This document shows, piece after piece, positions 26,680 through 37,002 of a stretch of DNA of 64,000 bases. Under the pieces are notes generated by a model that saw nothing but the letters and a program-made list of their open reading frames with translations, was not told the DNA's origin and ran no database searches. Location of the stretch: NCBI RefSeq assembly GCF_000308475.2, contig NZ_BAFT02000016.1:224296-288295 (forward strand). Direction: 5' to 3'. How positions within the stretch are numbered: the first letter of the stretch is position 1; each line of letters begins with the position of its first letter. The DNA comes from Nocardia brasiliensis NBRC 14402. Its GTDB lineage: Bacteria; Actinomycetota; Actinomycetes; Mycobacteriales; Mycobacteriaceae. The position numbers and the translations under genes are program-made.

Positions 26680-27761
26680 CGGACCACCACCGAACGCAGC
26701 ACGTCGCCCGCATGCATCGCGGTGAACGCCTCCTCCACCTGATCGAGGGAGATCCGTTCGCTGACAAAGCGTTCCAGCGGCAGTCGGCCCTGCAGGTGCA
26801 GGTCGATCAGGGTCGGGAAGTCGCGCTCGGGCAGACAGTCGCCGTACCAGGAGGATTTCAGCGCGCCGCCGCGGGAGAACAGATCGATCAGCGGCATCTC
26901 GATGGTCATATCGGGGGTGGGGACGCCGACGAGGACGACGGTGCCCGCCAGGTCGCGCGCGTAGAACGCCTGTTTCCAGGTTTCCGGCCGGCCCACCGCC
27001 TCGATGACGACGTCGGCACCGAACTCGTCGGTGTACTCCTGGATCTTCGCGACCACGTCCTCGCTGCTCGCATCGATGGTGTGGGTGGCGCCGAAGTCCT
27101 TGGCCCAGGTCAGCTTTCGCGGATCACGATCGACCGCGATGATGGTCTTCGCGCCGGCCAGCCGGGCGCCCGCGATGGCCGCGTCGCCGACGCCGCCGCA
27201 GCCGAGCACCGCGACGGTATCGCCGCGCGAGACGTTGCCGGTGTTCATCGCCGCCCCGATGCCTGCCATCACGCCGCAGCCGAGCAGTCCCGCCACCGCC
27301 GGATCGGCGGCGGGATCGACCTTGGTGCACTGTCCTTCGTGCACGAGCGTCTTGTCGACGAACGCGCCGATGCCCAGGGCCGGGCTCAACTCGGTGCCGT
27401 CGGTGAGCGTCATCTTCTTGCTGGCGTTGTTGCTGGCGAAGCAGTACCAGGGGCGGCCGCGGCGACAAGCCCGGCATTCGCCGCAGACGGCGCGCCAGTT
27501 GAGGACCACGAAATCGCCGGGCCGCACGTGGGTGACCGCGTCGCCGACCGTCTCCACGATGCCCGCGGCCTCGTGGCCGAGCAGGAACGGGAACTCGTCG
27601 TTGATGCCGCCCTCGCGATAGTGCAGGTCGGTGTGGCAGACGCCGCAGGCCTGTACGCGCACGACCACATCGTGCGGTCCGGGATCCGGAATCACCACGT
27701 CCACGACCTCGACCGGCGCGCCTTTGCTACGGGCGATGACACCGCGCACGGTTTCCGACAC
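26676..27761 (-). CDS. mscR: S-nitrosomycothiol reductase / mycothiol-dependent formaldehyde dehydrogenase
   Basis: 361 aa, the same length as M. tuberculosis MscR. A zinc-dependent medium-chain dehydrogenase: catalytic zinc site with Cys39 and His62 (GHEAAG); structural zinc loop with Cys92, Cys95, Cys98 and Cys106; NAD-binding LGCGGVG. It oxidises the mycothiol-formaldehyde adduct and reduces S-nitrosomycothiol. GTG 27761 has AGGAGG 5 nt upstream. Its presence shows that the host uses mycothiol. The promoter faces a divergent DUF1707 gene. Confidence 0.95.
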   Translation of the reverse strand: MSETVRGVIARSKGAPVEVVDVVIPDPGPHDVVVRVQACGVCHTDLHYREGGINDEFPFLLGHEAAGIVETVGDAVTHVRPGDFVVLNWRAVCGECRACRRGRPWYCFASNNASKKMTLTDGTELSPALGIGAFVDKTLVHEGQCTKVDPAADPAVAGLLGCGVMAGIGAAMNTGNVSRGDTVAVLGCGGVGDAAIAGARLAGAKTIIAVDRDPRKLTWAKDFGATHTIDASSEDVVAKIQEYTDEFGADVVIEAVGRPETWKQAFYARDLAGTVVLVGVPTPDMTIEMPLIDLFSRGGALKSSWYGDCLPERDFPTLIDLHLQGRLPLERFVSERISLDQVEEAFTAMHAGDVLRSVVVR

Positions 27762-27869
27762 CTATGCCTCCTGGGAGTTTTCGTGGACGCGGACCGTCCG
27801 GCCGCGAGTTGACCTTTCGTCCATACTGCCGCGCCCGCGATTCGGACACCAGCGGCGGACCGGCCTGGG

Positions 27870-27920
27870 TTGACATTCCACTATGGAAGGCGCATGATCG
27901 AGACATATTCCACTATGGAG
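27870..27920 (+). promoter_or_regulatory. Sigma70-type promoter with tandem 13-bp palindromes
   Basis: TTGACA (27870-27875) and CATGAT (27893-27898) are separated by 17 bp. The spacer contains the palindrome TTCCA-CTA-TGGAA (27876-27888). A near-identical copy (TTCCA-CTA-TGGAG) lies at 27908-27920, 32 bp downstream. Two sites, one inside the promoter and one at the transcription start, suggest a repressor acting on the DUF1707 gene. The cognate regulator is not identifiable in this window. Confidence 0.55.
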
Positions 27921-27947
27921 GGTGGAAATCGCCGACAAGGACTGCTC

Positions 27948-28367
27948 ATGGACATCTCGACCGGAACGCGCGCCTCGAACGCCGAACGCGACAAGGTGGT
28001 CCGGCTGCTCGCCAGGCACCTCGAAGACGGACGCATCGACCTCGCCGAATACGACCAGCGCACCGCCCAGGTGTACGCGACGACCACCACCGACGACCTG
28101 CGACTCGTGCTGTCCGATCTGCCCAGTCTGGCGAAAGAGACTGCCGGGCAAGCGGGCTCACGCATTCCGATCTGGCAGAAGATCGAGGGCACCAGTTGGC
28201 TCGGGGTGAGCTTGCTCGTCCTGTTCATCTGGGCCGCGATCTCGCTCAGCGTCGGCGAATTCACCTACCCCTGGCCGATCTGGGTGATCGTCCCGTGGGG
28301 CGCGGTCCTCGTCTTCCGCATGCTCACCGGTTTCGAATCCGGCAAATACCGCCGCCGCACCCACTAG
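27948..28367 (+). CDS. DUF1707 domain protein with two membrane helices
   Basis: 139 aa. The N-terminal DUF1707 (TRASNAERDKVVRLLARHLEDGRIDLAEYDQR, about residues 5-45) is a helical module widespread in actinobacteria; two helices follow (about 78-98 and 103-122) with a basic C-terminus. ATG 27948 has an ACAAGGA site 7 nt upstream, and the longer upstream frame lies within the operator region. Function unknown. Confidence 0.85.
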   Translation: MDISTGTRASNAERDKVVRLLARHLEDGRIDLAEYDQRTAQVYATTTTDDLRLVLSDLPSLAKETAGQAGSRIPIWQKIEGTSWLGVSLLVLFIWAAISLSVGEFTYPWPIWVIVPWGAVLVFRMLTGFESGKYRRRTH

Positions 28368-28386
28368 CGGGACGAAGTCGGCCGAC

Positions 28387-28422
28387 CCGGCGCTGCCGTG
28401 CTTTACGCGCGGTCAGCGCCGG
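28387..28422. terminator. Possible terminator between convergent genes
   Basis: A 9-bp stem (28387-28395 with 28414-28422) and an 18-nt loop lie between the DUF1707 gene and the convergent 599-codon gene. The rest of 28368-28519 shows no gene. Confidence 0.4.
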
Positions 28423-28519
28423 ACTGCGTTCCGCGTGTGCGAGGGGAAGGCGCACAGACCACGACGTGGTGGTGAAGAAGGCGACGCGCTGCGGTTCGGC
28501 AGTGCGCGGGTGACAGGGC

Positions 28520-30319
28520 TCAGGGCCGAGGGGGTGTCGCGCCGTACGAGGTGGTGCGGCGTGGGGCTTCGGTCGAATTCGGTGGCGCGGCGTACCGGCG
28601 TCGACGGGAGGGGGCCCGATACTCTTCCGGCTGCTCCTCGGGCCACGGCTCAGAAGCTGGGTTGCGCTGCCTGCCGGGGCGTTCGCTCCACACCGGCGCG
28701 GGTCCGCGCCCCAGCGCTTCCGCGCCCGGAGGTGGTCGCCGGGTCGAAAGTGGTTCACGCCGTGGGACTTCGGGGCGGTGCGATGCGTACTGCGGTTCCT
28801 CGTACCGATCAGCGGCGTCCTGCTGATAGTCCGGCTCCGCGTACGAAGGCCAAGCCCCGGCGGCCTGCCCGTGCCCCCGCACATCCTCGTACGGCTCACC
28901 GACATCCTGCTCATACCCCTGCGCGTCCCGCCGAGTCCAATCGCGGTCGGACTCCTGCGGCCGACCACGCGCCCGCCACCGCGGCTCCTCGTACACCACG
29001 CTTTCCGGTTCCACCTCCCACACCGACCGCGCCGCAGCAGGCTCGCCCCCACGACCACGCGACCGTCGCGCCGAAACCTCGCCCTCCCATGCCGATTGGG
29101 CCGACCTGGGCGCATAGCCTCGGTCGCGTGCGGTCAACGCTGCCGGTTCGCCCTCCCGCGCTGCGCGACTCGGAGGCGACTCCGCCACGTGACCATGTGA
29201 CCGCCGCGCACTTGGTTCGGCTTCCCAGGCAGACGGGGAGGCTTCGTCAGAGCGGTTGTACCACTGCCGCCCGGCTGGTTCGCTTTCCCACGCTGCTCGG
29301 GTGGGGGCGGGTTCCGCGCTTCTGCGGGACCGCCGCGCAGGTGATTCCGATGGTGCTGCGACCTCGTCCGCGCGGTTGCGGGACTTGCGGGGTGGGGGTT
29401 CGGCGGTGCGTTGGGGCCAGTGGGGGGCGGGGTCGGGTCGGCGTTCGGGTGGGACGAGGCGGGGGAGGCCGGGGACGAGCAGGGGGATTTCCCTGGTGTC
29501 CTGGGTGGCGCTGACGCCCTTCTCCCGGTAGGTCGCCGGGATGTCGTGGGCGCGCAGCCAGGCGCCGGGGTCGTGTCGTCCGTGCCGATCCAGCTGGGGC
29601 ACAACATCTTCGAGCAGGTCGAGGATCTCGCCTTCGGGATCGCCGAGGGCGTCGCGGATGGCGGGGAAGGTGTCGGGGTGGAAGATCCACATCCACTCGT
29701 ACGCGGGATAGGTTCCACCGCGGTCGTGTCCGTGGAAGATGAGATCGCCGGAGCGCCCGAGCTTGGCGCGCATCGACCAGCCTTCGGATTCGACCAGGAA
29801 TTCCTGGGTTTCGCTGTGCCCGTCCCGCGTCTCGGCTCGGTCGGCACCGGATCTACCAGGTTTCCACCAACTCTCGGATCCAAGGCCGGCCGCTTTGCGC
29901 CCTGCTGTGCGAATCCGGGCGGCGACCGATTCGCCGGGGGGCACCCGATCGTCACGCCGAGTTTCCCGGTGCCCCATACGAGTTGCCGCCCGCTCCGCCC
30001 GCTCCTCGGCATACTCCGAGCGAATTGCGCTGGCGCCCCGGCGAACCGAAGCGTGCGTGCTCCGCACCGGGACCGGTTCGGCCGGAATGTCCGCCTCGTC
30101 GCCGAGGAACTCGCGGAAATCCGTCAGTTTGATCTCGAACCACGCCAGCCCGATTCCGACGGCCAAAAACAGCCCCGCGCCCGCGACCTCGAGCCACCGG
30201 TCGGCGAGCACCGCGCTCTTGCTGTACTCGCACGCATAGAGAAACAGCAGGCTGCCGAGCACCAGAGCCGCGATTCGGGCAAGCCGGAACGCCGTTCTGG
30301 TCCCGGTTCGAGCTGGCAT
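28520..30319 (-). CDS. Two-helix membrane protein with a large disordered repeat tail, function unknown
   Basis: 599 aa. Two membrane helices (about 12-30 and 43-62) are followed by a cytosolic linker, then a Trp-rich globular region (about 170-285, containing ESEGWSMRAKLGRSGDL and AYEWMWIFHPDTFP). From about 300 onward the sequence is disordered and rich in Arg, Glu, Pro and Ser, with a degenerate WExEPxxRR repeat at least four times. No known family recognised. It ends convergent to the DUF1707 gene. The long frames on the opposite strand here are GC-driven artefacts. Confidence 0.6.
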   Translation of the reverse strand: MPARTGTRTAFRLARIAALVLGSLLFLYACEYSKSAVLADRWLEVAGAGLFLAVGIGLAWFEIKLTDFREFLGDEADIPAEPVPVRSTHASVRRGASAIRSEYAEERAERAATRMGHRETRRDDRVPPGESVAARIRTAGRKAAGLGSESWWKPGRSGADRAETRDGHSETQEFLVESEGWSMRAKLGRSGDLIFHGHDRGGTYPAYEWMWIFHPDTFPAIRDALGDPEGEILDLLEDVVPQLDRHGRHDPGAWLRAHDIPATYREKGVSATQDTREIPLLVPGLPRLVPPERRPDPAPHWPQRTAEPPPRKSRNRADEVAAPSESPARRSRRSAEPAPTRAAWESEPAGRQWYNRSDEASPSAWEAEPSARRSHGHVAESPPSRAAREGEPAALTARDRGYAPRSAQSAWEGEVSARRSRGRGGEPAAARSVWEVEPESVVYEEPRWRARGRPQESDRDWTRRDAQGYEQDVGEPYEDVRGHGQAAGAWPSYAEPDYQQDAADRYEEPQYASHRPEVPRREPLSTRRPPPGAEALGRGPAPVWSERPGRQRNPASEPWPEEQPEEYRAPSRRRRYAAPPNSTEAPRRTTSYGATPPRP

Positions 30320-30757
30320 CGGCGTGGCGCTCCAAATATTCCCGCTGGCGGATCGACTGGATCGTATGCGGCGTCGTCGCCGCGCGGCAGAGCGTCCGGC
30401 AAGTCGGTCCGTCTTTTGGTGTGAAGGTCGCGTCGAGGTCGATCAACAGCCCCGCGTTCGTCACCTTCCGTCGATACCTCGCGTCGATGCCGCCGGTGCG
30501 CGCCGCGAACGCACCGACCGGGCGCGCCGGGCGTCGAAACGCGACATCCGGCTAACTCCGAGCGCATCGAAATACGGGATATCGTGGGCCGACTCGATAA
30601 CCTACGGGTACCGCCGAACCGCCATGCGGCGACGCGGCCTGTCCCGCGTCGGGGTCACTCGGTCCGCGACGGATACCATGACTGGTCGCCTGCATCGATG
30701 AGCAGGCGGAATATGGCGGCGTGCACACCGGCAACGAATAACGAAAGGTCGTCGGAC
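30320..30757. other. Gap upstream of smc with no recognisable gene
   Basis: 438 bp between the divergent 599-codon gene and smc. Frames here continue from neighbouring genes or lack start signals. The smc promoter should lie in this region; AAAGG at 30744-30748 is the smc ribosome binding site. Confidence 0.4.
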
Positions 30758-33700
30758 TTGCATCTGAAGAGCCTGACGCTGAAGGGCTTCAAGTCCTTCG
30801 CGTCCGCGACGACGCTGCGCCTGGAACCCGGCATCACGTGTGTGGTCGGTCCGAACGGATCCGGCAAGTCCAACGTGGTCGACGCGCTCACCTGGGTGAT
30901 GGGTGAGCAGGGGGCCAAGGCGCTGCGCGGCGGCAAGATGCAGGACGTGATCTTCGCGGGCACCGCGGGCCGGGCCCCGCTGGGGCGCGCCGAGGTGACC
31001 CTCACCATCGACAACTCCGACGGCGCGCTGCCGATCGACTACGCCGAGGTGTCCATCACCCGGCGCATGTTCCGGGACGGCGCGGGCGAATACGAGATCA
31101 ACGGCAGCACCTGCCGGCTGATGGACGTGCAGGAACTGCTCAGTGACTCCGGCATCGGCCGCGAGATGCACGTCATCGTCGGACAGGGCCAGCTCTCGGC
31201 GATTCTGGAATCGCGCCCGGAGGATCGGCGCGCGTTCATCGAAGAGGCCGCGGGCGTGCTCAAGCACCGCAAGCGGAAAGAAAAGGCGGTCCGCAAGCTC
31301 GAGGCGATGCAGGCCAACCTGGCCCGGCTCACCGACCTCACCACCGAGTTGCGCCGTCAGCTCAAACCGCTCGGCCGGCAGGCCGAGGTGGCGCGCCGCG
31401 CGCAGACCGTGCAGGCCGACCTGCGCGACGCCCGGATGCGCCTGGCCGCGGACGATCTGGTGACCCGCCGCGGCGAGCTGGAGAGCCAGCAGAGCAAGGA
31501 AGCCTACGCCCGCGAGCAGCACATCACCGTGCAGAGCGAACTCGACGCCGCCAATGCCGCGCTCGCCCAGCAGGAATTCCAGCTGTCCCGGCTGACGCCG
31601 AGCGCCGAAGCCGCCGCGCAGATCTGGTTCCAGTTGTCGGCGCTGGCCGAGCGGGTCAACGCGACCATCCGGATCGCGCAGGATCGGGCCCGCCATCTCG
31701 ACACCGAAGCGCCGGTCGGCACGGGACGCGATCCCGAACAGTTGGAAGCCGAAGCCGAACGGGTGGAAGCCGAGGAAGCCGAACTGCGCGAGGCCGTCGA
31801 GATCGCGACCGAGACGCTCGAGGCGGCCCGGGACGCACTGGCCGAACGCGAACACTCCGCCAAAGCCGCCGAGCAGGCGCATCTCGCCGCCGTGCGCGCG
31901 ATCGCGGACCGGCGCGAAGGCGTGGCGCGGCTCGCGGGCAAGGTCGACACGTTGCGGACCAGGGCGCAGTCGGTGGACGCCGAGATCTCCCGGCTCACCA
32001 CCGCGATCGCCGACGCCCGGCAGCGCGGCGAGGCCGCGCAGGCCGAATTCGACACGGTGCAGGCCGAACTCACCGAGTTGGACGCCGGCGAGGCCGGCCT
32101 GGACGCCCAGCACGAGCACGCGGTGCAGGCGCTCGCCCTGGCCGACCAGCGGGTGACCGAACTGCGCGAACAGGATCGCGAGGCGAGCAAGCGGGTCGCG
32201 TCGCTCTCGGCGCGGATCGAGGCGCTCGGCATGAATCTGGCCCGTCGCGACGGCGCGGCCTGGCTGGTCGAGCACCGGTCCCAGGGGCTGCTCGGTCCGC
32301 TGTCCGGTCTGCTGCGGGTGCACGGCGGTTTCGAAGCCGCGGTCGCCACCGCGCTCGGCCCGCTCGCCGACGCGGTCGCCGCCGACACCGGGGAATCCGC
32401 GCACGCCGCCATCCGCGCGCTGAAGGAAGCCGACGGCGGCCGTGCCGCACTGGTATTCGGCGCCGACGGCGGCCATCGCCCGCATCCCGGACCGCTGCCT
32501 GGCGCGGCCCGCTGGCTGTCCGACGTGGTCGAGTGCCCGGACAGCGTGCGTGCGGCGATCATGGCGCTCACCGCCGGTATCGCCGTCGCCGACGATCTGG
32601 CCGCGGCCCGTGCGGTGCTCGCGGCCCGCCCGGACGTGCGGGTGGTCACCCGCGACGGCGACCTCACCGGAACCGGCTGGCTGCTCGGCGGCTCCGATCG
32701 CGCGCCCAGCCAACTGGAGATCCAGGCCGATATCGACACCGCCAAAGCCGATCTGGTCGCGGCGCAACGCCGGGCCGAGGAACTGGAAGCCGCCCTGTCC
32801 GGCGCGCTGGCCGAACAGGCCGACCGCAAGGACGCCGTCGATCAGGCGCTGCTCGCGTTGCACGAATCCGATCAGTCCCTGGTCGCCATCTATGACCGGC
32901 TCGGCCGGCTCGGGCACGCGGCCCGCACCGCCCAGGCCGACAACGACCGGCTGCTCGCCCAGCGCGCGGAAACCGAAGCGAGCCGGGAGGAATCGCTCAC
33001 CTCGCTCGCCGAACTCGAAGACCGGCTGCGCAACGCCGAACTGGAACAGACCGAGATCGACTCCGACGGCACCGCGGCGGGCACCGAGACAGCGGGCCGG
33101 GAACGCGAAGAAGCCGCCGCCGCGCTGGCCGAGGCCAGGTCGATGGAGGTCGAGGCGCGCCTGGCGGTACGCACCGCCGAGGAACGCGCGGAATCGGTAC
33201 GCGGCAAGGCGGATTCGCTGCGCCGCGCCGCCCGCGCCGAACGGGAGACGCGGGCCAGGGCCGAACGGGCCCAGGCCTCGCGCAAGAAAGCCGCCGAAGT
33301 CGCCGCCGCGGTCGCCGAATCCGGGGCCAAGGTCGCCGCCGAACTGGAAAAGGTGGTGGCGGAGGCGGGTGCGCGCCGCGACGATCTGGTCCGCCGCCGC
33401 GGCGAAGCCGCCGCCCAGGTCGAGCAGGTCAAGGAGCGGGTGCGCGCGCTGTCCACCCAGCTCGCCCAGCTCACCGACGCCGTGCACCGCGACGAAGTCG
33501 CGAAAGCCCAAGCGGCCCTGCGCATCGAGCAGCTCGAGGCGACGATCTCCGAACAGTTCGGTATCGCGCTCAGCGATTTGATCGCCGAGTACGGTCCTGA
33601 CGTGCCGTTGCCGCCGACCGACCTGGAATGGCAGGAGTACGAGCAGGCCAAGGAACGCGGCGAACAGGTCACCGCGCCCGCCCCGATGCCCTACGAGCGC

Positions 33701-34372
33701 CAGACCCAGGAGCGGCGCGCCAAACGCGCCGAGAAGGACCTCACCACGCTCGGCAAGGTGAATCCCCTTGCGCTGGAAGAGTTCGCCGCGCTCGAGGAGC
33801 GCTACAACTTCCTCGCGACCCAGCTCGAGGACGTGAAGAGCGCGCGCAAGGACCTGCTCGACGTGGTCGCCGAGGTGGACGCGCGCATCCTGCAGGTGTT
33901 CACCGAGGCATGGGAGGACGTGGAACGCGAATTCGTCGGGGTGTTCGCGAAACTGTTCCCCGGCGGTGAGGGCAGGCTGCTACTCACCGACCCGTCCGAC
34001 ATGCTCACCACCGGTATCGAGGTGGAGGCGCGCCCGCCCGGCAAGAAGGTGAAGCGGCTCTCGCTGCTGTCCGGTGGCGAGAAGTCCCTCACCGCCGTCG
34101 CCCTGCTGGTCGCCATCTTCCGTGCCCGCCCCTCACCGTTCTATGTGATGGACGAGGTCGAGGCCGCCCTGGACGACACCAACCTGCGCCGCCTCATCGG
34201 CCTCTTCGAGCAGCTCCGCGAGAAGAGCCAGCTCATCGTCATCACCCACCAGAAACCCACCATGGAAATCGCCGACGCCCTCTATGGCGTCAGCATGCGC
34301 GGCGACGGCATCACGCAGGTGATCTCCCAACGCCTCCGCGGCGAAAACCTCACGCCCGCGGGCGCGGCGTAA
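30758..34372 (+). CDS. smc: Chromosome segregation/condensation ATPase SMC
   Basis: 1204 aa, matching mycobacterial Smc. Walker [10 protein letters not shown] near residue 32; two long coiled coils (about 165-500 and 670-1000) flank a hinge domain (about 515-650); the C-terminal head has the LLSGGEKSL signature and [12 protein letters not shown]alker B. SMC dimers organise the chromosome with ScpA/ScpB. The start is TTG 30758, since the family begins [14 protein letters not shown] and an AAAGG site lies 9 nt upstream; the longer ATG frame has no site. Confidence 0.97.
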   Translation: MHLKSLTLKGFKSFASATTLRLEPGITCVVGPNGSGKSNVVDALTWVMGEQGAKALRGGKMQDVIFAGTAGRAPLGRAEVTLTIDNSDGALPIDYAEVSITRRMFRDGAGEYEINGSTCRLMDVQELLSDSGIGREMHVIVGQGQLSAILESRPEDRRAFIEEAAGVLKHRKRKEKAVRKLEAMQANLARLTDLTTELRRQLKPLGRQAEVARRAQTVQADLRDARMRLAADDLVTRRGELESQQSKEAYAREQHITVQSELDAANAALAQQEFQLSRLTPSAEAAAQIWFQLSALAERVNATIRIAQDRARHLDTEAPVGTGRDPEQLEAEAERVEAEEAELREAVEIATETLEAARDALAEREHSAKAAEQAHLAAVRAIADRREGVARLAGKVDTLRTRAQSVDAEISRLTTAIADARQRGEAAQAEFDTVQAELTELDAGEAGLDAQHEHAVQALALADQRVTELREQDREASKRVASLSARIEALGMNLARRDGAAWLVEHRSQGLLGPLSGLLRVHGGFEAAVATALGPLADAVAADTGESAHAAIRALKEADGGRAALVFGADGGHRPHPGPLPGAARWLSDVVECPDSVRAAIMALTAGIAVADDLAAARAVLAARPDVRVVTRDGDLTGTGWLLGGSDRAPSQLEIQADIDTAKADLVAAQRRAEELEAALSGALAEQADRKDAVDQALLALHESDQSLVAIYDRLGRLGHAARTAQADNDRLLAQRAETEASREESLTSLAELEDRLRNAELEQTEIDSDGTAAGTETAGREREEAAAALAEARSMEVEARLAVRTAEERAESVRGKADSLRRAARAERETRARAERAQASRKKAAEVAAAVAESGAKVAAELEKVVAEAGARRDDLVRRRGEAAAQVEQVKERVRALSTQLAQLTDAVHRDEVAKAQAALRIEQLEATISEQFGIALSDLIAEYGPDVPLPPTDLEWQEYEQAKERGEQVTAPAPMPYERQTQERRAKRAEKDLTTLGKVNPLALEEFAALEERYNFLATQLEDVKSARKDLLDVVAEVDARILQVFTEAWEDVEREFVGVFAKLFPGGEGRLLLTDPSDMLTTGIEVEARPPGKKVKRLSLLSGGEKSLTAVALLVAIFRARPSPFYVMDEVEAALDDTNLRRLIGLFEQLREKSQLIVITHQKPTMEIADALYGVSMRGDGITQVISQRLRGENLTPAGAA

Positions 34373-34688
34373 ACCGACAGAGTCGGTGATCGACAGTTGC
34401 TCGGGGCGTAGTTAAGCTGCCATGCATGGCCGAAGGTGGGGGAGCACCGCGCACCCAGAATTTCGCCGTGGCTCCAGCAGCCGGGAGCCGCCTGTATGAG
34501 CCTGTGGGGAGCTACGGTCCGGGCTGGACTCAGCCGGCATCGGCGTGGACTGGGTGCTGAGCGACGGTTGGCCCGGTAGCCGCGCAGGCATACGACACCG
34601 CGCACACCGAATGGGTGAAGCGATGCCCGCAGTCGCTACACCCACGCGATAGATCTGAACTACTAGATGGTGGTCCGGGGGTGAGGCA
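34373..34688. other. Gap with short, possibly decayed frames
   Basis: 316 bp between smc and the toxin gene. A 44-codon frame from ATG 34428 and a further frame ending near 34730 look like fragments rather than intact genes. A WXG100-like or chaperone gene that often precedes such toxins is not found intact. Confidence 0.35.
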
Positions 34689-36205
34689 GTGGGCGACGAC
34701 CTGAAGTTGGATTGGCAGGTCTACTACGATGCCGCCGCGAAATGCCATGAGATCGCGACCAATCTACGTGCTGCGGACAAGCCACTGCACGATGCCGTCA
34801 AGAACGACTGTGCGGGCATGGCTGGGGACGCCAACGGCTGCAAACAGTGGGGACCCAATACGACCAGCTAGCTCAGCAGACCATGCAAACCTGCACCAAC
34901 CTTGCCGACGCGCTTACCAATTACGGTTACGTCCTCTCCGCGATGGGCTACAACTACGCAGTCGCGAACAACAGCAATCCGTTGCCGCAGCGTCCGGTCG
35001 TCGCTCCGCTACCGGAGTACAAGGTCACCATCGCGTCGTCGGTCGGTGACAACGGTCCCGGCGTGCACGAAAAAGACGGCGCCGGCATAAAGGAGTTCTA
35101 CGACAAGCTGGTCGACAAGATCGGGGAGGAGTTCGGCAAACTTCCCAACGGTGACGTCGACAAGTTGAGCAAGGCATCCACCGCATGGCGCACGTTCGCC
35201 GAGCACGCCACGATCACCGGTTCGGCAGGGCAACTCGCGGGTGTCATCGGTTTGTTCGATGGTGTCGCGGACAAGAAGAACCTGGAGCTGGTCCTCGAGA
35301 ACCTGACCACACTTCGAGACAGCGCCGGCCAGGTCGCTCTTGCCGCACAGAACTTGGCAACGCCGGTGGCTGAATTCCACACCGGCACCGTGGATGCTCG
35401 CAAGACGTTCGAGTCCGAGATCAATACTCTCGTCATCGGTGCTGGAATCGCCGTCGCGCTGGGAGTTGTCGCAGCCGCCTTCAGCTTTGGGGGCAGTTTG
35501 GCAGTCAGCGGCGGCGCCGTTGTCGGGCTCGTCGCCAACACCATCAACGCCATCCGCACGGCCTATACCGCCAGCAGACTGTATCGAATCGTCGGTCTCA
35601 CCGCTGCGACCGCAACGGCTGCCGTCGTTCTGACTCATTTCGACAAAGTGCCCAGTGAAGCACTCCTGGACCTGAGCGCAAAACTCACCGCGATTATCGG
35701 TATGCGTGTGCTCATCGACGGTGCAGACGGGGTGCAGCCCGGTTCATCGAACGCCTCCAACACGCCCGGAACGACTGAGTACCAGAAGCGCGTCGAAGAA
35801 CTTGCGCAAGACCCGGCGAAAAACGGGAAGGTGAACCCCCAGTCGAAACGGGAGGCAGAGGTGGGTTTGGGTTTGGAGAACTCCGGCGCGGTCGAAGGAC
35901 CGATCACCCGAGCTCCGTTGGGAGCCAACGGAGAGGACCAAGGCGAGTTCATCGATGCCTCAGGCAAACGGTGGGACGTGAAAAGCTCACCGGATGTCAT
36001 TCCGGACTACAGACCGGCCCAGGTTGCGGGCAATCCGATACCCAATCCGCAAACTGATCAGGAATTCACCGAAATGATCGAGGATTCGATCGCAGACGGT
36101 GAGGGTGTCATGATCGATCAGAGCGGGATGACGCCCGCCCGGATAGCACGCCTGAAGCAACTGGTCGAGAGTCACCCCGAGTGGCAAGGAAAGGTGCTTT
36201 GGTAG
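34689..36205 (+). pseudogene. Type VII-type polymorphic toxin, frameshifted
   Basis: Two frames together make one protein of about 505 residues. GTG 34689 opens an N-terminal helical domain that runs into a stop at 34871. The continuation is in another frame and reads on from a GTG at 34847 to 36205. Restoring one G in the GGGG run at 34849-34852 joins CKQWG to TQYDQLAQQ and gives a seamless helical domain. The middle holds two hydrophobic segments, as in secreted ESX toxins. The C-terminal about 110 residues contain GEFIDASGKRWDVKS, resembling a PD-(D/E)xK nuclease core. Third-position G/C is lower than in neighbours, suggesting transfer. Either a true pseudogene or an assembly error. Confidence 0.7.
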
Positions 36206-36207
36206 AG

Positions 36208-36876
36208 ATGACCACGGCTGATGGTCCCAGTTCGAGCAGTGTCGCCAGGTGGCCTTCGGATTCGGCGGCACATCGAGCATTGGCCGAGTATCTGCAGGTG
36301 CTGCCAGCCGATCCTGCTGCTGAGCGGACGGCGGCTACGGTTCTCAACGGGTGGGGAGCGGATTTCTCGGGTGCGGATCTGTCGGGGCTGGACCTGCTCG
36401 GTGCGGAGTTGGGCGGCGCGAACATGAGTCGGGTGGTGCTCATCGACGCCGACCTATACACCGCTTCGCTCGGCGAGACTCGACTGGACGGCGCCGACCT
36501 CAGCGGTGCGGATCTGCGCAAGGTCCAGGGTCGCGGTTGTAAAGCGCAGTACGCCAACCTTTCCGGCGCCAATCTACAGCGAGCGGATTTCGCTCAGTCG
36601 AACTTTCGCGGCGCGGTTCTTCGAGGCACACAGCTCCAACGAGTTACATTCTCAGGGGCGGACCTTCGAGAGGCGGACCTTCGAGGTAGTGTTTTCGAGC
36701 GGACCAGACTGTCACGTGCGCGCATGGGGGGCTGCCGGGTCGCCGGGGCATCCGGACAGGTCATCGGGCCTGTCGACGTCGGCGTCGACACGTCGAAGCT
36801 GCTGGACGGCCCAGAGTTACGCGAGTGGTTCAGCGCCCACGGCGCGCCGTCGGTCGAGGTTCGCCCATCCGCTTAG
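36208..36876 (+). CDS. Pentapeptide-repeat protein, candidate immunity partner
   Basis: 222 aa. Residues about 50-165 are tandem A(D/N)LxX pentapeptides (ADFSG, ADLSG, ANMSR, ADLYT, ADLSG, ADLRK, ANLSG, ADFAQ and others), expected to fold into a right-handed quadrilateral beta-helix. It starts 2 nt after the toxin stop; the ATG at 36208 is used, although TTG 36199 sits nearer the AAGGAAAGG site. Pentapeptide proteins can mimic DNA and are used as immunity factors, so pairing with a nuclease-type toxin is plausible but unproven. Confidence 0.8.
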   Translation: MTTADGPSSSSVARWPSDSAAHRALAEYLQVLPADPAAERTAATVLNGWGADFSGADLSGLDLLGAELGGANMSRVVLIDADLYTASLGETRLDGADLSGADLRKVQGRGCKAQYANLSGANLQRADFAQSNFRGAVLRGTQLQRVTFSGADLREADLRGSVFERTRLSRARMGGCRVAGASGQVIGPVDVGVDTSKLLDGPELREWFSAHGAPSVEVRPSA

Positions 36877-37002
36877 CTCCAAGGCAGGATTTCGATGCTG
36901 ATGTATCAGCCCCTGCGGTGTCGAGGTGTGCTCGGCATTTCCGCGGCCCGCCTGGTGAAATCCCGCGGAGACGTCGCCTGCGCGGGATTTCGCGGCTCGG
37001 GC

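Noticed and set aside
28435..29514. Plus-strand 359-codon frame rich in Arg and Pro
   Set aside because: Lies opposite the repeat tail of the 599-aa protein; composition is the complement of that repeat and it has no start signal.
30602..33511. Very long minus-strand frame opposite smc
   Set aside because: It is a mirror of the smc codon pattern in GC-rich DNA; the plus strand carries all SMC motifs and no minus-strand motif or ribosome binding site is seen.
34428..34562. 44-codon frame upstream of the toxin gene as an ESX partner
   Set aside because: No WXG motif, no ribosome binding site and no helical pattern; more likely a fragment.
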